Counted from the first letter of the stretch, positions 52,163-60,904 are shown. The stretch is DNA of 64,000 bases from Rikenellaceae bacterium (GCA_017442365.1 JAFRZW010000003.1:35841-99840); one strand, 5' to 3'. Numbers and translations: made by a program. Notes: generated by a model from the sequence alone, not told the origin.

Positions 52163-52320
52163 AGAAAATTAGTTAATTTTTTTCGAGGGCAAAGTAACGC
52201 CAAAAATGTTACAAAAATGTTGCAAATCGGTTAGCCTTTCGTGAAAAGCCATCGCGCGACAAAATGTTAAAATTTCGTTAAATATCCTCGCGGGGTATTT
52301 CGCGACTCGACAATTCTCTG

Positions 52321-52328
52321 TAACTTTG
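52321..52328 (+). promoter_or_regulatory. -7 box for the two-component operon
   Basis: TAACTTTG with TTTC about 19 nt upstream; start of the response regulator 27 nt later. Confidence 0.5.
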
Positions 52329-52354
52329 TGTTTGTAAAAAATCAGACAAGGCGT

Positions 52355-53053
52355 ATGACGACTAACCGTATATTGATTGTTGATGACGAAGAGACTCTGT
52401 GCGAGGTGCTGAAACTCAATCTCGAAAACGAGGGCTACGATGTCGATATCGCGTTCAGTGCCGAGCAGGCATTGAGCTACGATCTGCGTAAATATTCGCT
52501 CATTTTGCTCGATATTATGATGGGCGGAATCAGTGGTATCAAGATGGCCAAGATGTTGAAGTCCGATATGGTAACTGCCCATATACCTATTATATTCTGT
52601 ACGGCACGCGACTCGGAGGACGATATGGTGATGGGACTCAATCTCGGCGCCGACGACTATATTATGAAGCCCTACACCGTTCGTAACGTTATCGCACGTG
52701 TCAAGAGCGTCTTGCGTCGCACATCGACGAATAAACCCATTGCTGCTGCGGCCGAAAAACACAATATGTTACAGGTCGAAGGTCTGCAACTCGATTTGGA
52801 GTTCAAACGCTGCTCAGTTGATGGCGAGGAGATCAAACTCACTCGCAAAGAGTTTGAACTGCTGGCATATCTGATCTCGCATCGTGGCCAGATCTGCTCG
52901 CGCGAGCAGATCCTGAACCGAGTGTGGAGCAACGAAGTGGTAGTGCTCGATCGTACTATTGATGTCAATATCACCCGCTTGCGCTCGAAAATCGGTGCAT
53001 ACGGATCGTATATCGTTACCCGATCAGGTTTTGGCTATGGCTTCCGCGATTAA
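52355..53053 (+). CDS. OmpR/PhoB-family response regulator
   Basis: 232 residues from MTTNRILIVDDEETLCEVLK. Receiver domain with the acidic pocket DDE, phospho-acceptor Asp in LILLDIMMGG, Thr/Ser in IIFCTARD and Lys in DYIMKPYT; C-terminal winged helix (KLTRKEFELLAYLISHRGQI, VVLDRTIDVNITRLRSKIG, RSGFGYGFRD). Overlaps the kinase gene by 17 nt. Placement next to a Na/Pi transporter makes a phosphate role possible but unproven. Confidence 0.95.
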   Translation: MTTNRILIVDDEETLCEVLKLNLENEGYDVDIAFSAEQALSYDLRKYSLILLDIMMGGISGIKMAKMLKSDMVTAHIPIIFCTARDSEDDMVMGLNLGADDYIMKPYTVRNVIARVKSVLRRTSTNKPIAAAAEKHNMLQVEGLQLDLEFKRCSVDGEEIKLTRKEFELLAYLISHRGQICSREQILNRVWSNEVVVLDRTIDVNITRLRSKIGAYGSYIVTRSGFGYGFRD

Positions 53054-54329
53054 ACTCTCGTTTCACAAACGACTCTTTCTGCAACTCATTGCCTACTCGT
53101 GGGCAATCGTGCTCTGCTTTATTGGATTCCAATACCTGCACGAGAAAGAGTACAAATCGAAATCCCTCAGCGCTCAACTGCAACAGTACAATCTCCACCT
53201 GCTCGTTGCCATCGAGGAGGGCACGCCGTATGATGAGTATGTCTCAACGCACGAGAAACCATTTGACGATCTGCGTATCTCGATTATGACCCATTCCGGC
53301 CAAGTTGTTTATGACAACACCGTGCCACTCGACTCGCTCGATAACCACAGCACGCGACCCGAAGTCGCAGCTGCACTCCGCAATGGAGCAGGATACCACA
53401 TCGGCCGCCAATCGGCAAGCAACGGACAAGAGTATTTCTACTCGGCCACACGTGGTGAAAACCTCGTGGTGCGTACCGCCATTCCCTATTCGGCCTCGCT
53501 GAACGTGCTGCTCGCCGCCGATTGGACCTTCCTCGCTGTGATGATCTCTATCAGCCTCGCAATGAGCATTTTGGCCTATTTCTCGACGCGCCGACTGGGC
53601 CAAGATATCGAACGTGTCAATCTCTACGAGGCAGAACAAGAGCGCAACCGCCTCAAACGACAACTGACCAATAATATCAATCACGAACTGAAAACGCCCG
53701 TGGCATCGATCCAAGTCTGCCTCGAAACTCTGCTTTCGGGTATCAGCCTGAGCGACGAGAAACGACAAGAACTCATCGAGCGTTGCTACTCACACAACGA
53801 ACGATTGCGCCGTCTGCTGGACGACGTGTCGCTCATTACCCGAATGGAGGACGGCAGCTACCTGATCAGCCGTGAGCGGGTCGTGCTGAACTATATCATC
53901 AATGAGATTGCCGAAGAGTTGGAGGCGATTCCCGAGGACGAGCGACTCGCACTAAATGTCGATTTCGACGAGGAGGTGGTCGTTGAGGGTAATCTGTCGT
54001 TGATTGGCTCGATATTCAGCAACCTGACCGAGAATGCAATTGCCTACTCCGAGGGTAAAAATATCTCGATCAAGCTTATTGAGAACACCGATGATTATTG
54101 TCGCATTCGTTTCGAGGACGATGGCAAGGGAGTGGATAAGGAGCAGTTGCCACGCCTGTTCGAACGATTCTATCGAGTGGATAAAGGTCGTTCGCGCAAA
54201 ATGGGAGGCACGGGACTTGGGCTGGCGATTGTCAAGCACGCGGTTCAGTTCCACGGTGGCACAATCACTGCCTCGAACTGCCCGAACGGAGGTCTTCGCT
54301 TCGACTTTACCCTCCGCAAACACGATTAA
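53037..54329 (+). CDS. Sensor histidine kinase
   Basis: 430 residues from MASAIKLSFHKRLFLQLIAY. Two membrane helices (about 14-32 and 162-182) enclose a periplasmic sensor of about 130 residues. Then the HisKA H-box NNINHELKTPVASIQ and the HATPase motifs NLTENAIAYS (N), FEDDGKGVDKEQL (G1), RFYRVDKGRSRKMGGTGLGLAIVKH (F, G2). Start lies inside the response regulator gene, implying coupled translation. Confidence 0.95.
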   Translation: MASAIKLSFHKRLFLQLIAYSWAIVLCFIGFQYLHEKEYKSKSLSAQLQQYNLHLLVAIEEGTPYDEYVSTHEKPFDDLRISIMTHSGQVVYDNTVPLDSLDNHSTRPEVAAALRNGAGYHIGRQSASNGQEYFYSATRGENLVVRTAIPYSASLNVLLAADWTFLAVMISISLAMSILAYFSTRRLGQDIERVNLYEAEQERNRLKRQLTNNINHELKTPVASIQVCLETLLSGISLSDEKRQELIERCYSHNERLRRLLDDVSLITRMEDGSYLISRERVVLNYIINEIAEELEAIPEDERLALNVDFDEEVVVEGNLSLIGSIFSNLTENAIAYSEGKNISIKLIENTDDYCRIRFEDDGKGVDKEQLPRLFERFYRVDKGRSRKMGGTGLGLAIVKHAVQFHGGTITASNCPNGGLRFDFTLRKHD

Positions 54330-54380
54330 GCCGAGCGATCTCACATTAATAAATATGAGGATATTATTCTACACTCATAT

Positions 54381-54554
54381 TTACTCGGTTTGCACTCTTC
54401 CCTCGACGAACTGAGCCATACATCGTGTATTCTCACCTGGTTGGTCGATGAGCGGGCACCAGTGATTCAAACGCGAACAATCACAACCCTCATCACATAG
54501 CACAGCCTCGCAAGAGCATAACCTGCGGGGCGAGATATTGCGATCTTTCTCTGA
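54381..54554 (-). other. Cys-rich open frame without a normal start codon
   Basis: In the 350-bp gap between the kinase and exbD genes, the minus strand has a 57-codon stop-to-stop frame with eight Cys, including LCSCEAVLCDEGCDCSRLNHW and CPLIDQPGENTRCMAQFVEG, split here into short pieces. The Cys spacing looks protein-like (metal site or disulfide protein). There is no ATG before the Cys block; GTG at codon 18 would give 40 residues. It could be a decayed gene, a gene with an unusual start, or chance. Confidence 0.3.
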
Positions 54555-54612
54555 TTATCAGGCTAACCTCCCCCCAAAAAAGAAACGAGCCAAAGCTCGC
54601 CTCAATAACACA

Positions 54613-54652
54613 AAAAAAATCCGCCTCCCGATGTGGGAAGCGGATCTTTTTT
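54613..54652. terminator. Bidirectional terminator
   Basis: A-run, ATCCGC...GCGGAT stem with inner TCCC/GGGA, and T-run; ends the exbB operon (-) and could serve the kinase operon (+). Confidence 0.85.
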
Positions 54653-54680
54653 GAGTAGTTATTCTACTACACTCGGACGA

Positions 54681-55151
54681 TTAGTAACCTGCGGTCTTCG
54701 ATGCAGCGTAGCTAATCTTCAAAGCATTCGCGCGACGCAACTCCTGCTTAACGTCGGTAATGATACCCATACGGGTCTGATTATCGGCCTTGATGCAGAC
54801 GGTCATTGCGTTACGGTCAGCCTCGTTGAGCTTATCACGCTCCGAAGCGATGAAGTCCAAAATGTCCTTTGTAGTACGGTAGCTATCGTTGAGCTGTACC
54901 TTCGGTGCGTTACCGAACTTTGCCTGCATTGCCAAGCTCGGGGGACCGATGTGGATAAAGCTAACGAGCGACTTCTTCTCCAATTTCTGGATCTCGGTCG
55001 CAGCCGGCAGGCGGTAGCGAACCAGCAGTTCCTGCTCACGCATCTGAGTACTTACCATAAAGAAGAAGATAAGCATAAAGATTACGTCGGGCAGCGACGA
55101 TGTCGAGATTGCGGGAGTCTCTTTCGAGCCCTTTTTCTTAATTACTGCCAT
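54681..55151 (-). CDS. ExbD/TolR-family biopolymer transport protein (1)
   Basis: 156 residues. One N-terminal membrane helix with the proton-pathway Asp (SSLPDVIFMLIFFFMVST) and a periplasmic domain. Such proteins pair with ExbB to feed proton-motive force to TonB-type machines. Last gene of a four-gene operon, 3 nt behind the second exbD. Confidence 0.9.
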   Translation of the reverse strand: MAVIKKKGSKETPAISTSSLPDVIFMLIFFFMVSTQMREQELLVRYRLPAATEIQKLEKKSLVSFIHIGPPSLAMQAKFGNAPKVQLNDSYRTTKDILDFIASERDKLNEADRNAMTVCIKADNQTRMGIITDVKQELRRANALKISYAASKTAGY

Positions 55152-55154
55152 AGT

Positions 55155-55766
55155 TTATTTACCTCCTACGTTACGCGGTTCAGCCTCTGAGATCTTCAAA
55201 GGTACAGCGTCGGTAATCGACTTACGAGCTGCCTCACCCAGATCGGTGAACTCCATACCGTACTTCTCTTTCGAGAGTTCGTTACGTACTTCGTTGAACG
55301 CGCGGGTAAGCTCATTCTGTACCATAATGTATGCCTCATAGCTTGTACCACGGTCATTTTGGAGCGAGATGACACCCTCCGAAACCGGGTACGACCATTT
55401 AGCGCCGTCTGCGAGCTCGATCTCCTTCACCTTCTTCTCGGGAAGTGTCTCCAAATCGAAGGGGTTGAGGACGAACTCCTTGGCTTTCTCTTTCAGCTGA
55501 CGAATGTCAATTACCTGATTCTCAGCCTCCTGAGTGCTAACCATAATGTTATTGTTCTGCGAGATAAATACCTTCATAAGGTTACGCTCCTTAATGTCCG
55601 AAGGCTTCTGCTCGGTGTTTTCATCGGGCATAGGCGGCAACATACGAGCCAGACCTGAGTCGGTATTCATCGTGGTAGCAACCAGGAAGAAGATCAACAG
55701 CAAGAAAGAGATGTCAGCCATTGAGCCGGCATTGATTTCCTGTATTTTTCTTTTATTAGCTGCCAT
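55155..55766 (-). CDS. ExbD/TolR-family biopolymer transport protein (2)
   Basis: 203 residues. N-terminal helix with MADISFLLLIFFLVATTM (the ExbD Asp) and a longer periplasmic part than its neighbour (KPSDIKERNLMKVFISQNNN, then a Glu/Lys-rich region). Two different ExbD paralogues in tandem are common in Bacteroidetes ExbB operons, where they may form a mixed complex. 3 nt before the other exbD. Confidence 0.9.
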   Translation of the reverse strand: MAANKRKIQEINAGSMADISFLLLIFFLVATTMNTDSGLARMLPPMPDENTEQKPSDIKERNLMKVFISQNNNIMVSTQEAENQVIDIRQLKEKAKEFVLNPFDLETLPEKKVKEIELADGAKWSYPVSEGVISLQNDRGTSYEAYIMVQNELTRAFNEVRNELSKEKYGMEFTDLGEAARKSITDAVPLKISEAEPRNVGGK

Positions 55767-55787
55767 AATTGCTTTTAAGTCAAATTG

Positions 55788-56213
55788 TTATTTAATAGCA
55801 GATTTAACCTCAGCAAACAGTGCAGCCAGCAGAGCAGCAGCCATTGCGAAATAGGTTACATAGATGCTGAAATCCGATACACCCAGAACGAGTTTGTCGT
55901 CCATTACGGTGCCGTCGGCCATATTCATCGGGGTAGTCGAGTCGGTCAGAGCGTAAGCAATACCGAGCACAACAGCGATCGCGATAATCGACACCAACGA
56001 ACCCTTCAAGCCCGAAGGATTGGTGAAGGTGTTGTAAACTGCGCTACCCAATGCAGCAACCAGACCCAGTGCAAACAGTACATACGTCCAGATGATGATG
56101 CCGTTTACATCGGGGTTGCCGGCAGCGTCACGACCGCCTGCGACCATCATAATAACCAACACAACGGTGATGGCCATCATAACGCCCAACAGTATGTTCA
56201 ATACTTTTTTCAT
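55788..56213 (-). CDS. Four-helix membrane protein between exbB and exbD (hypothetical)
   Basis: 141 residues with four hydrophobic segments (about 4-24, 39-58, 70-88, 110-130) and short loops (GGRDAAGNPDVNG, TDSTTPMNMADGTVMDD). No recognised family. Its fixed place between exbB and exbD (gaps 34 and 21 nt) suggests it works with or near the proton channel complex. Confidence 0.7.
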   Translation of the reverse strand: MKKVLNILLGVMMAITVVLVIMMVAGGRDAAGNPDVNGIIIWTYVLFALGLVAALGSAVYNTFTNPSGLKGSLVSIIAIAVVLGIAYALTDSTTPMNMADGTVMDDKLVLGVSDFSIYVTYFAMAAALLAALFAEVKSAIK

Positions 56214-56247
56214 TGTTTAGTTTTTAATATAGGTCGTGAATTAATAA

Positions 56248-57066
56248 TTATTTCTTGCTGTAAGCGGTCAGCATATCCAACAGGTTGATCGAGCTATCCT
56301 CCATCGATACTACCAACGAGTCGATCTTCGAGATCAGGTAGTTGTAGAAGAACTGCAGGATACAAGCCGAGATCAGACCGAGCAGGGTAGTCAACAGAGC
56401 CACCTTAATACCACCTGCAACCATTACGGGCGAGATATCACCAGCTGCCTGGATCGAGTCGAATGCGTCGATCATACCAACGATGGTACCCATAAAACCG
56501 AACATAGGAGCTGCAGCGATGAACAGACCTACCCAAGTCAGGTTAGCCTCCATCTGGCCGTTCTGAACCGAACCGTACGATACAACTGCCTTCTCAACTG
56601 CGTCAAGACCCTGATCGTAGCGATCCAGACCCTGATAGTAGATCGATGCAACGGGACCGCGAGTGTTGCGGCAAACCTCCTTAGCTGCCTCGATACCACC
56701 GTTGTTCAGAGCCTCTTCAACCTTAGCCTCGAACTTCTTGGTGTTGATCGACGAGAACGACAGGAAGAGGATACGCTCTACAACTACTGCCAAACCAAGG
56801 ATCAAGCAGAGCAAGGGCAGCAACATCCACATCCACGAACCCTCAATGAACTTCTGCTTCAAAACCTGGTGCATAGTCTCACCCTCGATTTCGGTCTCAG
56901 CATCAACAACGGGAGCAGCCTCCTCAGCTACGGGAGCCTCCTCAGCTACCTGCTCAGTTGCAGGAGCCTCAGCGTTAGCGGCCTCAGCGGCCTCCTGAGC
57001 AAACACGTTAGCAGTACCAAGGCAAAGCATACCTGCTACTGACAAAGTCAAAAAAAGTTTTTTCAT
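56248..57066 (-). CDS. exbB: MotA/TolQ/ExbB proton channel family protein
   Basis: 272 residues. An N-terminal signal-like helix, then an Ala/Glu/Pro-rich periplasmic stretch (about 24-65), and three membrane helices of the ExbB fold; the conserved core GPVASIYYQGLDRYDQGLDA and the last two helices (AAPMFGFMGTIVGMIDAFDS, KVALLTTLLGLISACILQFF) carry the pore residues. First gene of exbB-hyp-exbD-exbD. The upstream region to tRNA-Ser is A/T-rich with no clear promoter box. Confidence 0.92.
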   Translation of the reverse strand: MKKLFLTLSVAGMLCLGTANVFAQEAAEAANAEAPATEQVAEEAPVAEEAAPVVDAETEIEGETMHQVLKQKFIEGSWMWMLLPLLCLILGLAVVVERILFLSFSSINTKKFEAKVEEALNNGGIEAAKEVCRNTRGPVASIYYQGLDRYDQGLDAVEKAVVSYGSVQNGQMEANLTWVGLFIAAAPMFGFMGTIVGMIDAFDSIQAAGDISPVMVAGGIKVALLTTLLGLISACILQFFYNYLISKIDSLVVSMEDSSINLLDMLTAYSKK

Positions 57067-57220
57067 AGTAGATAAATTAAATTAATTAGTTGTTTGTTGT
57101 TTGTGTTTTGTTGTTGTTTTATTTGTTTTAAGTTTCGTTTCTTGTGTCGTGTGCCCTTTGCCAAATCGACTGCGGGGCAAGGTTTATATCATTTTTAGTT
57201 GGCCCAATAAAAATGTTTCG

Positions 57221-57308
57221 CGGAGAAAGCGGGATTCGAACCCACGATGCCCTTTTGAGGCATACACACTTTCCAGGCGTGCACCTTAAGCCACTCGGTC
57301 ATTTCTCC
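57221..57308 (-). tRNA. tRNA-Ser (GGA)
   Basis: Minus-strand cloverleaf with acceptor GGAGAAA/TTTCTCC, anticodon GGA (complement of 57272-57274) on stem CACGC/GTGTG, a long variable arm as expected for Ser (ATGCC/GGCAT), and T-arm GTGGG...CCCGC. CCA is not encoded. Confidence 0.95.
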
Positions 57309-57452
57309 AAATCGCGCCAAGTAGCCTGCGCCTATCGCGCTGACTATCAAAGCAATGAACCTAAATTTTCGCCTTTTACACCTCCTCCGTTCCCGAAAAA
57401 ACGCATAAAAGACTTGCGAAATATAGCAATAATTTTAATTCTGTGCAACGAT

Positions 57453-58481
57453 TTACTCCGTAATTTCACCTTTTATTGCTTTTCGCAACATTTCGACTGC
57501 CTCATCGTGGGGCAATTTTCGACCGAGGATATACATCAACTTAGCCACCGCAGCCTCGGTTGTCGAGTCTGCACCGCATATCACACCTATCTCTTTCAGT
57601 CGGCGTCCCGTCTCGTAAATATCCATCGCCACTGCGCCATCGGTACACTGCGTAACGTTCATCACTATCACGCCGCGGGCGATAACCTCGCGCAGAATAT
57701 CGCTGAACCAATCGGCCGTCGGGGCGTTGCCCGCACCGTATGTTTCGAGCACAACCGCGTGCAACCCGTAGATACTCAACATCGCGTGCAGGATCTGGGG
57801 GCTGATACCGGGGAAGATTTTGACCACCGCCACTCCCGTATCGAGCGACGTAGCAACGCGCAGAGGCTCATTCGGATCACCTGCCGCCTCAGCGATGAAC
57901 GAATGGTTATACTGAATGCTCACGCCCACCTCAGCCAGCGGAGGGTAGTTGAACGAGCGAAAGGCGTTCAACTGCTCGGCACTATGTTTAATGGTGCGGT
58001 TGGCGCGGAAGAGTTGATTCTGGAAATAGAGCGAAACCTCAGGCACAATGGCGCGGCCATTCTCCTTAGCCGCAGCGATCTCGATAGCCGTAATCAGATT
58101 CTCGCGGCCATCGGTACGCAGCACGTCGATCGGGATCTGACTTCCGGTGAATACGACAGGCTTGGCCAGATTTTCGAGCATAAAGCTCATTGCCGAGGCG
58201 GTGTAGGACATCGTATCGGTGCCGTGCAACACCACAAAACCATCATACGAGGCATAGTTGTCGCGGATCAACTCGGCGAGTCGGCACCAATTTTCGGGAC
58301 TGACGTTCGACGAGTCGATAATCGGATTCATCGTAATGGCGTCGATATTGACATTCAGGCGACGCAGGGCGGGAAATTCATCGTAGATACCGCTAAAATC
58401 GAACGGCACCAATACTCCCGATGCGTCGGTACGCATACCGATCGTACCACCTGTATAGATGATCAGAATCGAAGGTTTCAT
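57453..58481 (-). CDS. ansA: Type I (cytoplasmic) L-asparaginase
   Basis: 342 residues, no signal peptide. The catalytic threonines lie in IIYTGGTIGM and VVLHGTDTMSYTASAMSFML; FTGSQIPIDVLRTDGRENL and the C-terminal ITQ-like MNVTQCTDGAV match the AnsA type. Converts asparagine to aspartate and ammonia. 100 nt behind tatD, with its own -7 box at 58552. Confidence 0.93.
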   Translation of the reverse strand: MKPSILIIYTGGTIGMRTDASGVLVPFDFSGIYDEFPALRRLNVNIDAITMNPIIDSSNVSPENWCRLAELIRDNYASYDGFVVLHGTDTMSYTASAMSFMLENLAKPVVFTGSQIPIDVLRTDGRENLITAIEIAAAKENGRAIVPEVSLYFQNQLFRANRTIKHSAEQLNAFRSFNYPPLAEVGVSIQYNHSFIAEAAGDPNEPLRVATSLDTGVAVVKIFPGISPQILHAMLSIYGLHAVVLETYGAGNAPTADWFSDILREVIARGVIVMNVTQCTDGAVAMDIYETGRRLKEIGVICGADSTTEAAVAKLMYILGRKLPHDEAVEMLRKAIKGEITE

Positions 58482-58551
58482 CTTTGTCCTAACACGTTTC
58501 GTTTGTCAAGGTCGGGCTGTCGTGTTGAGCGCACAACCAACAACCGTCTAA

Positions 58552-58559
58552 CAAAGTTA
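58552..58559 (-). promoter_or_regulatory. -7 box for ansA
   Basis: TAACTTTG on the minus strand, 70 nt before the asparaginase start. Confidence 0.45.
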
Positions 58560-58581
58560 GCAATTATTTTCCGAAAAACAA

Positions 58582-59394
58582 CTATTCGAGCCCAAAAATT
58601 CTTTCGGCATTGCGAGTTGTCTGTTCGGCAATCTGCTCCACGGTGCAGTTGGTCAGCTCGGCCACACGTGCGCAGATATAGGGAATGTAGCTACTCTCGT
58701 TGCGCTTGCCGCGATGGGGTACGGGGGTAAGGTAGGGACAATCGGTTTCGAGCAACAGGTCCTCGGGCGACATCTCGCGCACGGTTTCGGCCAGCGCACT
58801 CTTTTTGAAGGTTACTACCCCACCAATGCCGAACAGAAAATCACCACACGCTTTCAGACGTTTGTAGGTTTCGACGTCCTCCGAGAAGGCGTGAAACACT
58901 CCGCGCAGGCGCTCACCACGCTCGCGTGCCGCTGCCGTTTCGCGCTCGATAATCTCGCACATATCCGTCCACGCCGCTCGGGTATGAATGGCTACGGGCA
59001 GATCCAACTCAGCTGCCAAACGCAACTGCGCCACAAACGCTTCGCGCTGATCCTCAACGTAATCCTGACTCCAATAGTAGTCCAGACCGATCTCACCCAC
59101 AGCCACAAAACGCACCCCCTCGGGCGGTTGGCGCAGGAACGTCTCGACCTCGGTCAGTTCGTCGCGCCACGTCGGATTTTCATTCACCGACGTTGGGTGC
59201 AAACCCATCATCGGGTAGCAATTCGCAGGATAGGCACGCGCCAAATCGAGCATACGGGCGTGGCTGTGCGTGTCGATCGCGGGCAGAAGCAGACGATCGA
59301 CGCCCGCCGCAATGGCGCGCTCGACAACCTCCGTGCGATCGTCATCAAATTCGGGTTCGTAGATATGCGAATGGGTGTCTATTAATCGAATCAT
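58582..59394 (-). CDS. tatD: TatD family metal-dependent hydrolase (DNase)
   Basis: 270 residues. TatD TIM barrel with metal ligands in IDTHSHIYEPEF, GEIGLDYYWS, VAIHTRAAW, GVFHAFSED and LLLETDCPYLTPVPHRG. TatD enzymes are 3'-5' exonucleases linked to DNA repair and DNA turnover. 12 nt behind dprA, so part of that operon. Confidence 0.95.
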   Translation of the reverse strand: MIRLIDTHSHIYEPEFDDDRTEVVERAIAAGVDRLLLPAIDTHSHARMLDLARAYPANCYPMMGLHPTSVNENPTWRDELTEVETFLRQPPEGVRFVAVGEIGLDYYWSQDYVEDQREAFVAQLRLAAELDLPVAIHTRAAWTDMCEIIERETAAARERGERLRGVFHAFSEDVETYKRLKACGDFLFGIGGVVTFKKSALAETVREMSPEDLLLETDCPYLTPVPHRGKRNESSYIPYICARVAELTNCTVEQIAEQTTRNAERIFGLE

Positions 59395-59406
59395 ACGGGT
59401 TGATTA

Positions 59407-60510
59407 TCACATTCTTAGATACATTTTACCGGGCACCTGTCGGATCGCGCCCGCCAACTCCAAATTGAGCAGCAGTGTCGCAAGTGTTCCGGCATCAAGT
59501 GCCGTCAGCTCTTGCAGTCGCACCATCGAAATAGGATCCGAATCGCCAATGAGCGACAGCAATCCCGCCTCGTCGCGCGAGAGCTCGATCACAGGCTCGC
59601 TCGCCGAAGGCAGACACGCCTCCTCGTGCATATCCCAACCCATCTCGGCTACGATGTCATCAGCCGAGGTTATGAGTGCTGCTTTGCGGTTGCGTATCAG
59701 CGCATTACACCCCTCGGACGACATATCCGTAACTCGTCCGGGGACGGCCATCACCACGCGATTGTAGCTGTCGGCCATTGCCGCGGTGTGGAGCGAACCT
59801 CCCGACGCACCCGACTCGACCACAACCGTACCGCCACTCATCGCTGCGATGATTCGGTTGCGCGGAATGTAGTATCGACCGTTCTGTTTTGTCTGCGAAT
59901 GGAGTTCGGTAACGATCGCACCTCCCTGATCGACGATCTCACGAGCAAAGGCGGTGTGCTGTGCAGGCGTAACGGCGGGCAGAGCATTGGCAACGACCGC
60001 AATGGTCGGCAATCCGTGTCGCACTGCCGAGCGATGGCAATTGACATCGACACCAAAGGCCAATCCGCTCACAATCGCCAGCTGTGGCACGCGACGCGAC
60101 AACCCCTCGACCAGACGTTCACACATCGTTACGCCATATTGCGAGATGTGGCGCGTGCCGACCATCGAGAGCGTGAGCCCTCCGAGCGCCTCCGTGTTAC
60201 CTTTAATATATAATACGTGCGGATAGTCATCTGTTTCGAGCATCAGTGCGGGAAACGATCTCTCGGTCGAGGCTATTGGCTCGATTCCGTGGCGGGCACA
60301 GTAGGTTAGCTCGCGGTCGGCCGCCTTGTGAGTTTTGCGGGCTACGATCTCGCGAGCAACGCTCTCCTGTAACTCGGCACGCCCGACTAACTCGTCCACC
60401 GAGGCCGCATAGACCGCCTCGGCCGACCCGAAGGTACGCACGAGATGAACCACAGCGCGCACGCCAATGCGCGACTGCATACTGAGAGCAATATCGTCGA
60501 TAGTTGCCAT
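59407..60510 (-). CDS. dprA: DNA-processing protein DprA
   Basis: 367 residues. N-terminal helical region (about 1-70), then the Rossmann-like DprA core (TLSMVGTRHISQYGVTMCER, AIVSGLAFGVDVNCHRSA, TIAVVANALP, VTELHSQTKQNG, RNRIIAAMSGGTVVVESG) and a C-terminal winged-helix. DprA loads RecA on incoming single-stranded DNA during transformation. First gene of dprA-tatD; its leader is a large hairpin. Confidence 0.95.
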   Translation of the reverse strand: MATIDDIALSMQSRIGVRAVVHLVRTFGSAEAVYAASVDELVGRAELQESVAREIVARKTHKAADRELTYCARHGIEPIASTERSFPALMLETDDYPHVLYIKGNTEALGGLTLSMVGTRHISQYGVTMCERLVEGLSRRVPQLAIVSGLAFGVDVNCHRSAVRHGLPTIAVVANALPAVTPAQHTAFAREIVDQGGAIVTELHSQTKQNGRYYIPRNRIIAAMSGGTVVVESGASGGSLHTAAMADSYNRVVMAVPGRVTDMSSEGCNALIRNRKAALITSADDIVAEMGWDMHEEACLPSASEPVIELSRDEAGLLSLIGDSDPISMVRLQELTALDAGTLATLLLNLELAGAIRQVPGKMYLRM

Positions 60511-60566
60511 AATCGTAAATAATTTAGGTTGGGCGTTGCGGATTGCTCCGCGCCCGATTTACGATT
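60511..60566 (-). promoter_or_regulatory. Large hairpin forming the dprA leader
   Basis: Outer 10-bp pair AATCGTAAAT (60511-60520)/ATTTACGATT (60557-60566) and inner pairs GGGC/GCCC and GCGGA/TCCGC. It fills the whole space between the -7 box and the start codon, the outer arm ending next to the ATG, so ribosome access may depend on its opening. Confidence 0.65.
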
Positions 60567-60567
60567 G

Positions 60568-60575
60568 TAAAGGTA
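60568..60575 (-). promoter_or_regulatory. -7 box for dprA
   Basis: TACCTTTA on the minus strand, one mismatch to TAnnTTTG, just upstream of the leader hairpin. Confidence 0.4.
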
Positions 60576-60629
60576 CGAATTTTTTGCGAAAAATTCACAT
60601 CGCGTCTATGATATTTTAATCGGTTTACG

Positions 60630-60637
60630 TATCTTTG
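60630..60637 (+). promoter_or_regulatory. -7 box for the R-M leader
   Basis: TATCTTTG, exact -7 match, about 75 nt before the structured leader and about 270 nt before the restriction gene. Confidence 0.6.
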
Positions 60638-60710
60638 TCCAAACAAAACATATATGTAAAGAGAGAGAACATACACATATTAATTTAATACAGCATCGAC
60701 GTTAGCCTTG

Positions 60711-60831
60711 CGCCTTTGAAACCTAGGAAATTTCAAACACAACAAGCATAGCTGGGATACTGAAATGCTCACGTTTTGGCGTGAGTTATTTGTATTTCAT
60801 TATGCGAGGTCTTCCTAGGTACCAAAAGGCG
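60711..60831 (+). ncRNA. Structured leader RNA / antiterminator of the R-M genes (candidate)
   Basis: Nested pairings visible in the sequence: CGCCTTT (60711-60717)/AAAGGCG (60825-60831); ACCTAGGAA (60721-60729)/TTCCTAGGT (60812-60820); GCATA (60746-60750)/TATGC (60801-60805); TGAAAT (60761-60766)/ATTTCA (60794-60799); CTCACG (60768-60773)/CGTGAG (60780-60785). This gives one 121-nt stem with internal loops. Its 3' arm GGCG is also the 5' arm of the terminator that follows, so the two folds exclude each other, as in an attenuator or riboswitch. It may instead be a free small RNA ending at the terminator. No family recognised. Confidence 0.65.
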
Positions 60832-60860
60832 TGAAATACTAAATAATTTCGCGCCTTTTT
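60824..60860 (+). terminator. Rho-independent terminator within the R-M leader
   Basis: AAAA, GGCGTGAAAT (60828-60837), 8-nt loop, ATTTCGCGCC (60846-60855), TTTTT. Ten pairs with one G-U; 45 nt before the restriction gene. Confidence 0.85.
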
Positions 60861-60904
60861 CGTACCTGTGGTTGGCTGGCTATGATGCACAATGCTCAGC
60901 CATT

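Noticed and set aside
60661..60860. Integron attC site
   Set aside because: The region is palindromic, but the GTTRRRY/RYYYAAC core sites are not present at its ends and no integrase is near.
60872..60904. Earlier start for the restriction enzyme
   Set aside because: The 11 extra residues begin just after the terminator tail and look random; the ATG at 60905 starts a normal N-terminus.
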